Below, in pieces: positions 44,337 through 57,100 of a DNA stretch of 64,000 nucleotides. The notes below the pieces were generated by a model that saw only the letters and a list, made by a program, of their open reading frames with translations, was not told where the DNA came from and ran no database searches. Location of the stretch: positions 1 through 64,000 of the forward strand of contig JASAND010021214.1 in the NCBI GenBank assembly GCA_030248195.1, written 5' to 3'. A program made the translations under genes and the position numbers. The number at the start of each line of letters is the position of its first letter. Position 1 is the stretch's first letter. Source of the stretch: Trissonchulus latispiculum. Lineage: Eukaryota; Nematoda; Enoplea; Enoplida; Ironidae.

Positions 44337-47300
44337 CTAAAACACAAAGCCTATTTAATGAAAACAGAGAGCTAGTAATTAATTAGTACACGGCATTTAT
44401 CTGTGTGTCTAACATAAGGTATTTAAGGGCCTTTTCGCCTTTAAGGCCTCAAAAGACTAAAATTGAAAAAATTACTCGTTTAACTCTGGACACGAGTTAA
44501 TATGAACTGTTAACTCTTTTAACCCTGAACGCAAAAAGGATTGAGATTTTCACTCTTTCAACTCGTTTAACTTGCTGCGCGAAAAGATCCTAAGAAATTT
44601 CAGCACCGTTTTCTTCGGTATCAGTTGCTGTGATTTCTCGTACGACCTTCGGCACCGAATTACTGTTCCGAAATTTTCGGTATGCAAAACCGCAGTGCTA
44701 ATCTTACAGGCTTACAGAAGCAAGACTGACGTATGCTGATTTCGCAGTACGGTAAAGGTAACCCCCAGAGTAATTCTCTGACCTTTTCAGGGTCTAGGGT
44801 GCCGGTGCTCATGCACGGATACACAGCCGTAGAGCCAGGAGTGTCACCTCAAATAATGACTGCATTCGTGGAAGGGAGGCTCAAGACATTAGGCCCTACA
44901 CGGACTCTTGTTTCGCAGAACGCATGTGGTAAATGCATTATTTTTAAATCAAACCCAGCCTAGTAGATTTGTCTTCTCGAAGCAACTACGTGGTAGAGAT
45001 TCCGCACTCATTTCTGAACGATTTCTGCCTTAAATTATTTCTTTATTTTTCTAGATTTAGGACTAAACAATTGAAATTAATTTCACAAAATCATTGTTAA
45101 CTGTGTTTCCGATGGTCGTCACAACTTACAGGCAACAGTTGTAATGGCGATTTGAGCCGAATCCTTCCATCGCAAATACTCTTCAATCCAGATACATCCA
45201 GTGAAATCGGTGTTACTCTTCATCCCTTGTGGACAGGTAAAGCAACTAGTCGACTCTGACTCGTTACTAAATTTGCCTAGAACACGCAAATGTTCTGTAT
45301 ACTAGCGCAGAACTGCAGAAGTCAGAACAAAATCCAACCTTATTTGTAGGTTGTTTAGTTAGTCAATTCATTTAAGGTGGTGATTCCTTTTGGGCGCAAA
45401 TTGTTGGTTGGCGACGTAAATCAAGATGAAATGTGACGAAACTTTCCGAAATACGTTCTTTTAGCGTTCTAACACCCTCCGCCCAAACCCGATTCAAAAA
45501 TTCGAGATTTCCGGTCAGGGCGGTTTTTCCCAATTTCTGAAAGTTTGGCAGCAGCTATACAATTATGACTATATGCATTCGAAAGATCTCATTGAGCGTC
45601 ATATTTTTGCTTTTTAAAGCAATGTTCTAGCCTTTCTATACCGTGAGATATAGCCGATTTTCTTGTTTTGGCGTTGAAAACTTGTCATCAAATAATCCAT
45701 CATTTCTTGAACTACACAAGCCGTAAAATCAAACTAAGGGCGTCGATCTGAAGGTCTCACAGGGGCAAATTATCCGACGGATGATCATCTTACAACAGCT
45801 ATCCCGTAGGCTTCTATCATAAAAAATGTAGTTTTTGCAAAAACACGACCAATTTTTTCAAAAGATTGTGTAGCATTCACCACGCAAGCTGGAGTGTTGT
45901 TACTTTACAGATGTGTTTATATACCCAGGGACGTTTTTTTAGTTGCCCGATTACTGCTTTCTAGCTAAAGTAATCGCTTGACAAACTTGTAAAAAAGTAG
46001 GCAAAATACTGGTTACGCACACATTTCAGCTTATTTCTTTATAACGAAGAGCGATTTCACAATAAATGAAAAATCGTCCCCAGCTATTTAATGGAGGTAT
46101 CGAATGATATAAGCGATGTCTCGTGAAAAAATTTACTTGAGTCTGCAAAAAATCTGGAAAATTATATATGTGGTAGCAAAACTGCACTTGTTGGCAAATG
46201 TGCACATTTGCCAGTCATTTTGGACAACCTGCACTTTCTCCAGCTGAAGGCTGGACAAACTGTTCCAGAAAGCGCGCATGTCAAGTTTTGCCAATTTTCA
46301 CTGGCAAAACTGCACCTGTGAGCGTCTCAGACAGTTTTTCCAACTTACCGTTGGCAAAACTGAGGAACGTCTGAAACAACGCTGATTGATGAAACCTTTC
46401 CTTTTAATGTTGCACAAAAATAGGGGTCATGGTTTGTTATCATCTTTAAACGTTTGATAAATTTGACCACTGTTTAATTTCAATTTGTTATTTCTTCATC
46501 TTTTGCCCTTTCTCGATTTATGTTCACCTTCATATATATTCAATTTTAAACATTTGAATTTATTGCGGAATCTGCAATAGTGCATTTTACAGATAAAATC
46601 CATAAAAAAGGACTTAAAAATAACTTAAATGACATATTAAAATTAGCAAACAAGTATTTTTATGAGCAACGCAACCAAACAATATTTTTAAAATTGAAAG
46701 TGAAATTTCAAAACAAAATGAGAAAAAGTAAAGCTGAAGTTGGATGAAACACGGTTTTTTTTGCGTAAAATACTGCGTATTTACGCAGTCGAGCTTAAAA
46801 ATACGCAGTCAAAAACAAAAATACGCACCAAAATACGCAGCCGAAAAATTCGGTAATAGGAATTTCTAGAGTGCTCTAAATTAATTTCTTGAGACAATTT
46901 ACCGTAGTTTGGGCTCTGGCTTCTTCTGGGGGGCTCCGCCCCCCAAACCCCCCGCATATATCTTCGATTCTCCTTCCGTCTACAGTTGATTGTACTTTGT
47001 GCCTAAGCCCACGTTGTACCATGCGATGCTTTTCTTTCTATTTGATTTGATATAGTATATAAATTAAAATCTTATACATGTGTTCAATCAAGGTTAAATG
47101 TTAAATGTTAAACTGTTCAAGGCAAAGAAGTCAAAGTTTTAAGAGCAAATTTACTCCGAAATTTAAAATTTTCTTCAACTTCTGGGGGGCGCAGCCCCCC
47201 AGACCCCCTACGTATATATCTATATTTTTTCGTCACCTATATATTCATTCATACTCTTACAAAACACAGAGAGCACGCAATTTAAACTCGAGCTAAAATT

Positions 47301-50300
47301 CTTAACGTTGTTTAAAACTCTTAAAAACCGCATTAATTCGACGCTAAATACGTTTATAGCTTTTGTAACGTTGAGAAGCGATTTTTGTAATTTTACGCAG
47401 TGGAAATTAAAAATACGCACTCGAAAACAAAAATACGCAAAATTTACGCAGGTCCGATTTTCAAAAAAAAAACCCTGGGATCAAATCAAATTGATCAAAT
47501 AAATAAATTAAAATGGACATTGTCTGTAAAACTTTTACTAACTAACGAAAAAAAAATTGCATTCAATATACTGTTTAAAGTAAATATGAAAGTTGAAAAT
47601 ATGTAAATAAATAAATTTTAAGGATTGTAAATAGTAAATAGAGAAGTAAAGATGAAGAAATACCATGACACCTTTTTTGTGCAACATTAAAAAGGAAGGT
47701 TTCATCCATCAGCGTTTTTCAGACGTTCCTCAGTTTTGCCAACGGTAAGTTGGAAAAACTGTCTGAGACGCTCACAGGTGCAGTTTTTCCAGTGAAAATT
47801 GGCAAAACTTGACATGCGCGCTTTCTGGAACAGTTTGTCCAGCCTTCAGCTGGAGAAAGTGCAGTTTGTCCAAAATGACTGGCAAATGTGCACATTTGCC
47901 AACAAGTGCAGTTTTGCTACCACATATATACTTCTTCTAAAATGTGTTTAAAATATTTTAGAAAAGCAACATTAGTTTCATGTTATGTATTAAAAAGAGA
48001 AAATGTCAAGCTGCATTCTGATATAAAAATGGCTTCTTAACTCCAAGTAATGAATGAGTAATAATGGTGCAAACTTTATGTGACCAAAGGGAATCACCAC
48101 CTTAACTGGCTTTTAGCGTGCTAGGCGTAACAGTTTTAACTAAGGATTTCATTAGTATAGGTTGTTGCACAACATAGAGTGCACTAGCTGATTTACAGGC
48201 ACGCTAAGCGAAACTGCGAGGGGTTGTGATGCACGAGCGAACGAGTGCATTACAAACCCGAGTGTTTCGTGAAATTTTTTGTGGTACGAGGGCGGAGAGA
48301 AGAGGAGCGGAAAAGCGAAGCGAAAGCAAAGCAAAGCGGAAATATTGAACCATGACAATAACTGATGCTCTTTGCCTTAGTAACTGCAGCAGCAGCTCAG
48401 CCTATAGACAGCTAAACTATAAAGTTAACTCTAACCTTGGGGACACTGCTCACAAACCCAGCAGCAGTCAGCACTGGTTAGAATCATGTAGGTTCCAGCC
48501 GGACACTCCTTTTCACACATCGACTTTGGCGGTCCGCCGTGGGGCCAGTAGATTAGATCCTCATCTAGGCCAAGCTCAAATTCCAGCACTGCGTCTTCTG
48601 GGATGACTCCGTGATTTTTCAACTTCAAATGACCTACAGCCATTATGTCGAAACTGCCGTTGAATATTCGACTTGGCTGATAGTTGTAGATCCAAAAGCC
48701 TCTTCGAACGTCGCCGTTGGTGTAGAAAAATCGGGTCTGAAGTTGATATTTAGGTGGGACCAGCAGCCCTAATCCATGAATTTTCTCCAACAACGCTTCC
48801 CCTGCTTCACCGTCCGTATAGCCGAGACAAACTCCGATGAAAACGACTGCATCAGTTACAGCTGCAGCATCGAAAATTCCGGCTAACAATTCGCTGCGTA
48901 CCAGCCATTGCTCTGGGTCCGAGCGAGTCTGCAGAAATTCGTAAAGCCACGGATTTTTCAGTCGAATTTCGGTCTCCGTTAAACTATTTAGGTATTTCCT
49001 AAATTTGGAAGGATAGTCAAAATCCGGCATCAAAGCCAGCAATCCGGGTGGATAGATTTCCGGTTCGTCCAGATTTAGGTCGTGACTAAATCCGTCGGGT
49101 AGAATCCAAATCTTCCTGTCGATAATTTCATCTAATCCAAGTTGTCTGCCGATCTAAAATGAAGCAATTTAGTACATTTCTTGGGAAAAATTGAAAACAC
49201 AGTAATTACACTAATTAATAGTTGCCACTAATCATTTCATTCTTCGAGCGTCCCACTTAATGGGATATTTATGATATCGATTCCTTGTTGCTTGCACTGC
49301 TCTAGACGTCTACTGAGCATCGAGAATCCCAGCTATGGGTTTTAGCAAGTCACTAAATATTCAGTTATGGATGTAGTAGAATTTGAAACAGGAATTATCA
49401 CTGCAGCACCTATAATTTGCAATATTCGAACCTGCGGTGACGGGCTCAAACCCACAACCTTCGGTTTAGTACACCGACAATCTAATCTAACAGCCAGCCC
49501 CAGCTGAAGTTCTAAATTCGTATCCAAACTGCAGTGAATTCTTGAAATTTTATTCACTTTCAAAAGCTTCTATTTAAAGTATATACCCTTACTCTGAAAA
49601 ATCGTTTCATTTGAGCATTGCTGCTGACTAGGATGGCAACCTCAGCGCGATCAGTCCTGTACTCTGCATCAACCAGTTCATACAAAGTTTGGTTAACTTC
49701 CCCTTCCGGGATATCCAACGAAATGACACTTTCTGTTGCCAGACAGATTCCTTCTGCGTGAAATGTTTCTCGAATTTCGTGAAGAACTAAAAAAAAACAT
49801 ACCGAAATGAGTTACCGCCGATAAAAATTATGGTCCTCAAAGCAACACTACCGTATTTAATTTATATCTAGTACAATTGTACTGCACGGTACTCGTGCTC
49901 AAAGCCTTTTACAATACTCAGAACTCAAGCTTTCCTCAAAGCTCCTGTGGAAGTATGCAGCGAGGCTGGACGCAGTCAAAAGAACTCACTGCAGGAAGTT
50001 CTCGCCCTTGTACACTTTCTGCAGACATGAATATGCAAATTAGGTAGAGTAGCATATAAACAACTGAAAAACAAAAAATATATATCTGTGAAAGGTTGAA
50101 ATCAGGATCTGAAAGATGTGAAGAAAAGTGTCCAGGGCGGGGATCGAACCGCCGAGCTTTGGATCTTGAGCAGAACGCTCTACCACTGAGCCACATCCCC
50201 GGACAAGAAGACAAGATAATGACACTGATTTCAACCATTCTGGGTTGCTGATATTTTAACGTATCAGTCTTAAGACATGACATGCAAAAGGGCGACACGG

Positions 50301-51107
50301 TGGTACTAAATTTCGATTCGTCCCGGTCCACTCTGCGGGTGCCACGTCCAGTGACCAGCTCTGCATAATCTTATCTCGGACTTTAAATACAGTGGTCAAT
50401 GTTAAATGTTAAGTGCTAAAGCTAATCAACATTGCAATGTTTACTGTTTCTGCCGAAAGCATCGTCTGTTCCGATAGCCGCCACCCAGTTCCACCGAAAT
50501 CGTTTGATCAGCACAACCAAAGCCTTGATCCCGTCCTTGGATGAGGGTACGGTCCTGAAACAATCAACAATAAACAACAATAGACAACAACAAACAACAA
50601 CAACAAAAACAAAAATAAAAATTCCATTATTGGATGGTGTTTGGCAGTTTGGCATACTCTGGTGTCATCGTCTTATTCCAAGTTAGGATCTCTTGCATTT
50701 CCAGAAACTAATAAAATTGTAACCAATTGTAAGTTTGAAGAAACAGAAAGTGTATGTCACGTCTAAACACAAGGACAATCAGAACAATTTTAAGTCTTTT
50801 AAAGTTGCCATTTATTCCATTTTTCTGGTTAAATTTTGTAAAACTAGCAGTTTTTTTTACAAAATTTGGATAGATCCCTTCAAACTTTTAACGTTTTCCG
50901 GGCTTTCCGGATTTCAGGATTTTAGGATTTTAGAGCTTTCGGACTCTTTTCAAAATCGGGGTAGATCCCAGAATTGGACCCATTCCTGTTGCTGCATGAA
51001 CATAACATCAAAATGATTATCGGATCTTGTAAGAATAGCTGAGTGCCTTCTAGCACTTACAAATATTATTCTAAGTCATAAAAATTGAAATTTTTCTATC
51101 CCAGAAA

Positions 51108-51165
<58 letters not shown>

Positions 51166-54100
51166 TTTGGAAGTGTTTCCATTAACCTCATGCGATGACG
51201 TACGTATAACTTAGAAGTACAAATCTAGCATTAGGAAGTTTTTCACTGCTCACAGACAACTAGAAGAGGGGCAGAGGCAGAGCTGCAATTTATTCTACAA
51301 GTATCCTACATCTCAATTTTCAATTCCAATTTCTTTTCTCAGAGTCATTATCTGAGGATTAAGTTCTGAAAATGGCGTGCTCTGGCTCAGTCAAGACATC
51401 AATCTTTCTTGTTTCCCCTCTAAATTCTGGGTTCTGAGCCTTTTAAGTGACTCGTGTGAACAAACCTTTTTGATGGGCAATGGTCCGAACCGAACCAAAG
51501 CTAAAGCGATAGCATAAAAGTAAATATCTTTCAACAAAGTTGGCTGACTGACACCTTTTCCAAGCTATTTTCCATTCCAGCCTTTTACCGGCAAGGTTAA
51601 ATGGAATTTGTAGGAAATTTGAGAGATTTTAAATTTCTAGCTACAGACGGAAGGCTTTTGTTGAATTTTAATCAAACACAAAAATTGGATTCCATAATGA
51701 GCTTTGTGTCAACACTGGTTCAATCGTTAGCGGAAACCCTTTCTGAATTTCAACACCGACAATAATTTGTTCGTGCTCATAGGCACTACGCTCTAGTGAT
51801 AGGTTACTCAACTAATTTCATGAATTAGTCAAATTGTGCTTTTTGAGAGTATTTGACGAAAATGTGACCCGAAGACAATTTGTACACCTCCACTACCTCT
51901 GAACACTATGTTCTCTAAGCTGTGAGGGTTAACATTAAACCAACAGCCGGCAACATTAGCCTGTTCTCCTGAACATTGAACTGCAGAAAATCTAGAAAAT
52001 TTTCCGACTGCAGGGGTATGCCGTTGCGGTTGTCTGCAATGAAACCAGGCATATGATAGATTTGTGGATACGTTTGCTACAGCTTTTTGCAGTTTTGCCT
52101 TTTCCAAAATATGCCATCCTTTTACTTCAGGCGTTTTGGTTGTTACTTAAATATTGACATCATAAATTATCTCAAACAACTTTTCGTCAGGTCTAACCCT
52201 AGATACCGCACTCTTGCCTGGCCTTCAAAGTTAAGAGAGTGAGACACTTTTGCTGGTCCTATGATACCTATTTCTTTGCCCTTCTATTTTCCATTCTATA
52301 GGGTTCGCTTTGCGACCAAGAATTAAGGAGAAACTCGGGAAAGCCGTTCTTGATGGTGAGAAAATGATCAACAAAGAATTCAATTAGAGAGCTACAGAAG
52401 GAGGACTTAAGTTGGCTTTTTCCCTCCGTCCACTTTTTGAACCCCCTAAGTCTTTCCCAGAGCCCCCTGAAATTACTTCTTAGAGTCTACACTTACCCCT
52501 CCAAGTTTATCTTACGTCTCGTAGAGTATACCTTCCTAACATCTACTAGTCAGATAACTTTTAAACCGGCAAATAATATTAGGTTTACGCACATTAGGTT
52601 TATTTAAAATTAAGGTATTATGGCTTGTGCCCGCTATCTTCTTTCGACTTTACTGAAGCGTTTCGCTGAAAAACTCGAACGAGTTGAGAAATACTTAGGA
52701 GATAAAGTTGCAATGATTATCCCAAGTTATTGGCAATTAATTCTTAAAGAGACAGCAACTAAATAAGTCAGATTAAAATTAGCTTGTGGATCAATAAACC
52801 AGGGTTAGATTAAGCTTTAAACAAGATTTACACCTTGTTGCATTAATCAAATTCCATTAAATCTAGTCGGTTCAACTCGTTTAATTAGCTGGAATGAAAT
52901 TTAATCCGTTTAATCCGAGGGTCAATTTCACAATTTTAAACCATTTATTCTAAGGAAGCCGATACGAGACGTCTCACTGCTACCCTATTACGGTGTACCA
53001 TTTAGGTGCACAGATCTAACTAATACCTAACCTCAGCGCACCAAGTCCATGTTTAGGTTCTTTGCAGATTTTTCCAACTAATATTACTGCTGTTTTTGAG
53101 GGGAGGACTTTCAGGCAGAAACAAAAGGCATGGCAAGAAGCCCTTTAACTTTAGCAGTTCGCCGTTCGTCGTTAAATTATTTATCTAATACCTAAATTAT
53201 GCAAAGACTAGGGCCTCAGGTTTCACTCAAAATTTCTAGTTCGCCAAGCATCTGCCTTTAAGCTTCCCCTCTTTCTATGTTCCACCGAACACTTAAATAA
53301 ATGAAGCAGTCCCCCATTTCAACCTTATGACATATCATTTTTCGATTCAAACTAGTGCTTAAAAATGTCTAGAATACAGCAGATTTCATTTTATATCCTG
53401 TTAGGATGCTTTCTTGGGGAATTTTTCCTTTGATCCGACTGACACCGATAAAATCTTCGGCGGGAACTTTCTTCCACACCAGTGGCGTTTTGCAACGGCC
53501 AGGCATAACCGCAGAAAACTAGATATTAAAATACGATCACCTTGCCTTAACTTCTAAATCGCAGCAACAAAATTTAGTAAATACTAGTGGATGGCTTTTA
53601 CAGATTTTTCAATATCATACGTACACAGAAGAAGTTCTCAATACTTAGTTGAAAAAACTTTAAAAATATGAACAAATATTTAATAGCTTAAAAAGCTTAA
53701 ACAAGCTTGATGTTTTTTTATTTACCTCAAATTTACAGTAATAAGCATTTGTATCAGGGACAAAGTTAGCTTTTTTGGTCTTTCCCTCCCAGTGATAAAA
53801 TTAACATTTTGACCAATCGAACTAAAATTTAGTGCGGGTATCTTTTCTATCACACTGAACGCAAATGTTGCAACGTTTTGAAGATAGCGATATGCGATTT
53901 TTTCGATTGGACCAAGGGAGGACCCAAGGATCCCGAACAATTTTTGTCGCAGATTTTACTGTAAAATTGTATACAGAGGTTTTTTAACAAACTATAAACA
54001 CTATAATCCGAAATGCATTTTTCAATTCAGTTCTTCCTTTAACTTAGCTTACATTTTAAGCTTACAATTTTAACCTGTACTGAGCATACTTGAGAAAAGG

Positions 54101-57100
54101 ATTTCGGGTTCATGTTGTGCGACCCCGAAAGCCCCTGAAGTGCAGCCTTGCAGAAAAAAAAGTCGGTGACAACCACGTTTCACTTTCCTGTTTGAACTAT
54201 CCGGCAAACTATCCGAACCTAAGAGTGCTGGACTTCACAATAGGGAAAAGAAGATTTTTTATCATCTGTCAAGTTGCAGGCCAGGACGAATTTTAGCCCA
54301 GATTTAGGACCATCTTGGTTGCAGCATCCGTGGGCAAAACTAAAAACGATTAAACTTGGTAAACCCAAAAATGATAGACTTTTTGTGTTAATTATATATT
54401 TTCACAGTCCTCCTGATGTGCTTTCCCTAATCCAGTGGCACGTCAAAAGATGTTTCTGAGTGAAGTGAACCCGAAATGTTTTGTAGTTTAAGGAAAGCAT
54501 GGAAGAAGAATTCGTGAAATTAAAACATCCCGGAATCCTGAAGATTTTAGTACAGTTTTTATCCTTTCTGACAAAATTGAGCAAATCCGAGGCTTTTCGA
54601 TATCCAGTTCCCGTACGACGAAACCAATTTTGTCCAACACAGTCGGAAACTATTTCCAATTGGAAGAGAAACTTAGCGTAATGCCTAAAGTTATAACCAG
54701 TCCATTTGTTTTTCCAGAAACTTAGTGCGCCACTAAACTAATATTTCTCTGGAGAGTTTGCCGTGAAGAAAAGGAGATAATATTTTTGATAATGGAAGAT
54801 ATTTTTCCTTTTTCAAAATTGTTTCACTGGTTTCTTGGTTCAAATAAGCTGCAGCCTCTTGGTTTCATTCAAAAGTTGAATGTTAAGCAAGGGCGTAAGA
54901 AGGACACAGTTTAGTCAATTTAAGCAAGAGTAGATGATAGGAAGAGTTTGACACGGGACTCTTCCTAGTGTAATTGGCCTGTCAGATGCTCGGCACATTA
55001 AGGCCGAAATCTCGGGGGGGGGTCACGGTTAACACAGTTAACCATGTGTTTATATGCGTTTGAACTAAAATGAATCTGATTGGCTAATCCCCTACCTTAT
55101 GTCAAAATTACGGGTATAAGGTGACCCCCCCGAGATCTCGGGGGGGCTCAGCTTAACGTTGTTAAGCGTGTGTTTATATGCGTTTGAACTGAAATACATT
55201 TGATTGGTTACTTAGCTATCGTAGCCCTCACCAGTGCATTTCTATAGCAGCAGCGAAGCAGCCAATCAAATGCATTTCAGTTCAAACGCATATAAACACA
55301 CGCTTAACAACGTTAAGCTGAGTCCCCCCCCCCCGAGATCTCGGGGGGGGGGGGGTCACCTTATACACGTAATTTTGACATAAGGTAGGGGATTAGCCAA
55401 TCAGATTCATTTTAGTTCAAACGCATATAAACACATGGTTAACTGTGTTAACCGTGACCCCCCCCCGAGATTTCGGCCTTAATGTTCCGAGCATATGACA
55501 GGCCAATTACACTAGCAAGGGTACGGTGTCGTACTCTTGCTATTATTAACTCTTGATGTAAGTAATAATTAATCAAAAGCCGTTACAATTTTCTATTAAT
55601 AATTTTGAATATTACTTTGCATTACTTTATTAAAATGTTATTCAAAGACATTTCAATTGACAAGAATAAATTTTCCTTAATGATTAGCATTTATGTTAAA
55701 AATCCTGAACTCCTAAAATCGTAAAATCAAATTTAAAATCCTAATATCCTGACCCTAATCTTAGTGTCCAAGTACGACAAATGCAAAAATTTTTCCATTT
55801 AGTCTCAGCAATTTCTTTTAGTATTAGTATTAGTATTATTTTATTTCCCAACCAAAAAATATTGCATACAAACAACCAAGAGAAAAAACAAAATAAAAAC
55901 AAAATAATTCTAGCAAATATTAAGTATTTCTTAGAACCATGTACATGGCAATGAAGGATGGAAGGAAGAGGGAGTTAGGGGTACGCCGATCGGCCGGCTA
56001 CTAATCCCCGCCCCTAAGAAACCTATAAAAAGACATATTTGCGAGTCGACTTTTGAAAATGCCTAAATTTTCAGAATTAACAATATCCGATTCTAAATAA
56101 TTCCATATTGGAACAATACGAATTGCAAAAAATAGCTTTCTAATATCCAAGTTTGTTCTAGTCACCGACATCTTAAATTGGTGACCTCTGGTATTTGATG
56201 TAGTACTAATTTGGAAGAAGTCATTGAAGTTGAGACCAGTATGAGTATGTATAAGCTTGAACACCATTTACCAAGTCTTTAATTATGCGCCTCTCCTCCA
56301 ACGATGGTATATTTAAAACTTATAAACGTTCAGGATATGTTAAATTTCGGAGGCCAGGTAAGCGTTTGGTAAACAAACGTTGAACTCTTTCGATAGTATC
56401 AATGTCCTTAAGTAAATATGGTGACCAAACTCTAGCTTCGGACGTACGTAAGTTATAGAAAGTTTTACAAGAAATTCTTTGTCCGTTGAATGAAACGCCG
56501 AACTTTTTTAAAACCCGCCTTTGCTACCTCTTCACAATTGCTGAGAAAATTTTAACGTAGACGAAACAATGACATCAAGATCAGTAAAACTTTGGACTGA
56601 AGCAAGTTGAAGATTTCCCAACGAATACATGTTTCGGTCATTGTGCTGACCGATGTGCATTACAAAACATTTATTTAGCGCTAATTTGAGTTGTCTCGAT
56701 TCCACCCAACTATAAATAGAGTTCAGCTCCTGTTGAATTTCAAGAAAATTATAACCGTTAGCATTATACGCTAGAAAAAAATTTTACATCGTCCGCATAC
56801 AATCGTATCTTTAGTTTTTTCAAGACAAAAGTTATATCGTTAATGTACACTAAAAAACGCAAATATGCTTCCTTGAGGTACTCCCAAGGACACATACGAA
56901 ACAGGTGAGCGCTTTTTACAAATTTCAACGAATTGTTTTCGATTTGTCAGGTAATTTTTAATCCACTCAAGAAGCTTTCCTCCAATTCCTATGGACTTTA
57001 AAATTTGAATTAACTTAGTATGCGAAACCGTATCGAAGGCTTTAGCAATATCTAGAAAACATTACATCAATATTTTGCTTATTATCTACTGCAGCAGTCC

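Larger units (their letters stand above)
45376..48101. mobile_element. TTAA-flanked DNA element with nested insertions (GPCR intron 5)
   Basis: Inverted ends GGTGGTGATTCC and GGAATCACCACC are flanked by TTAA on both sides (45372-45375, 48102-48105). TTAA duplications are typical of Kolobok and piggyBac elements; the ends look more Kolobok-like, which is an inference. Removing the nested element at 46169-47924 leaves about 960 bases, close to the related element at 60743-61750. Confidence 0.8.

Noticed and set aside
50130..50204. Functional tRNA gene
   Set aside because: A and B boxes are good, but the anticodon stem does not pair and the arms are irregular; tRNA-derived SINE is more likely.
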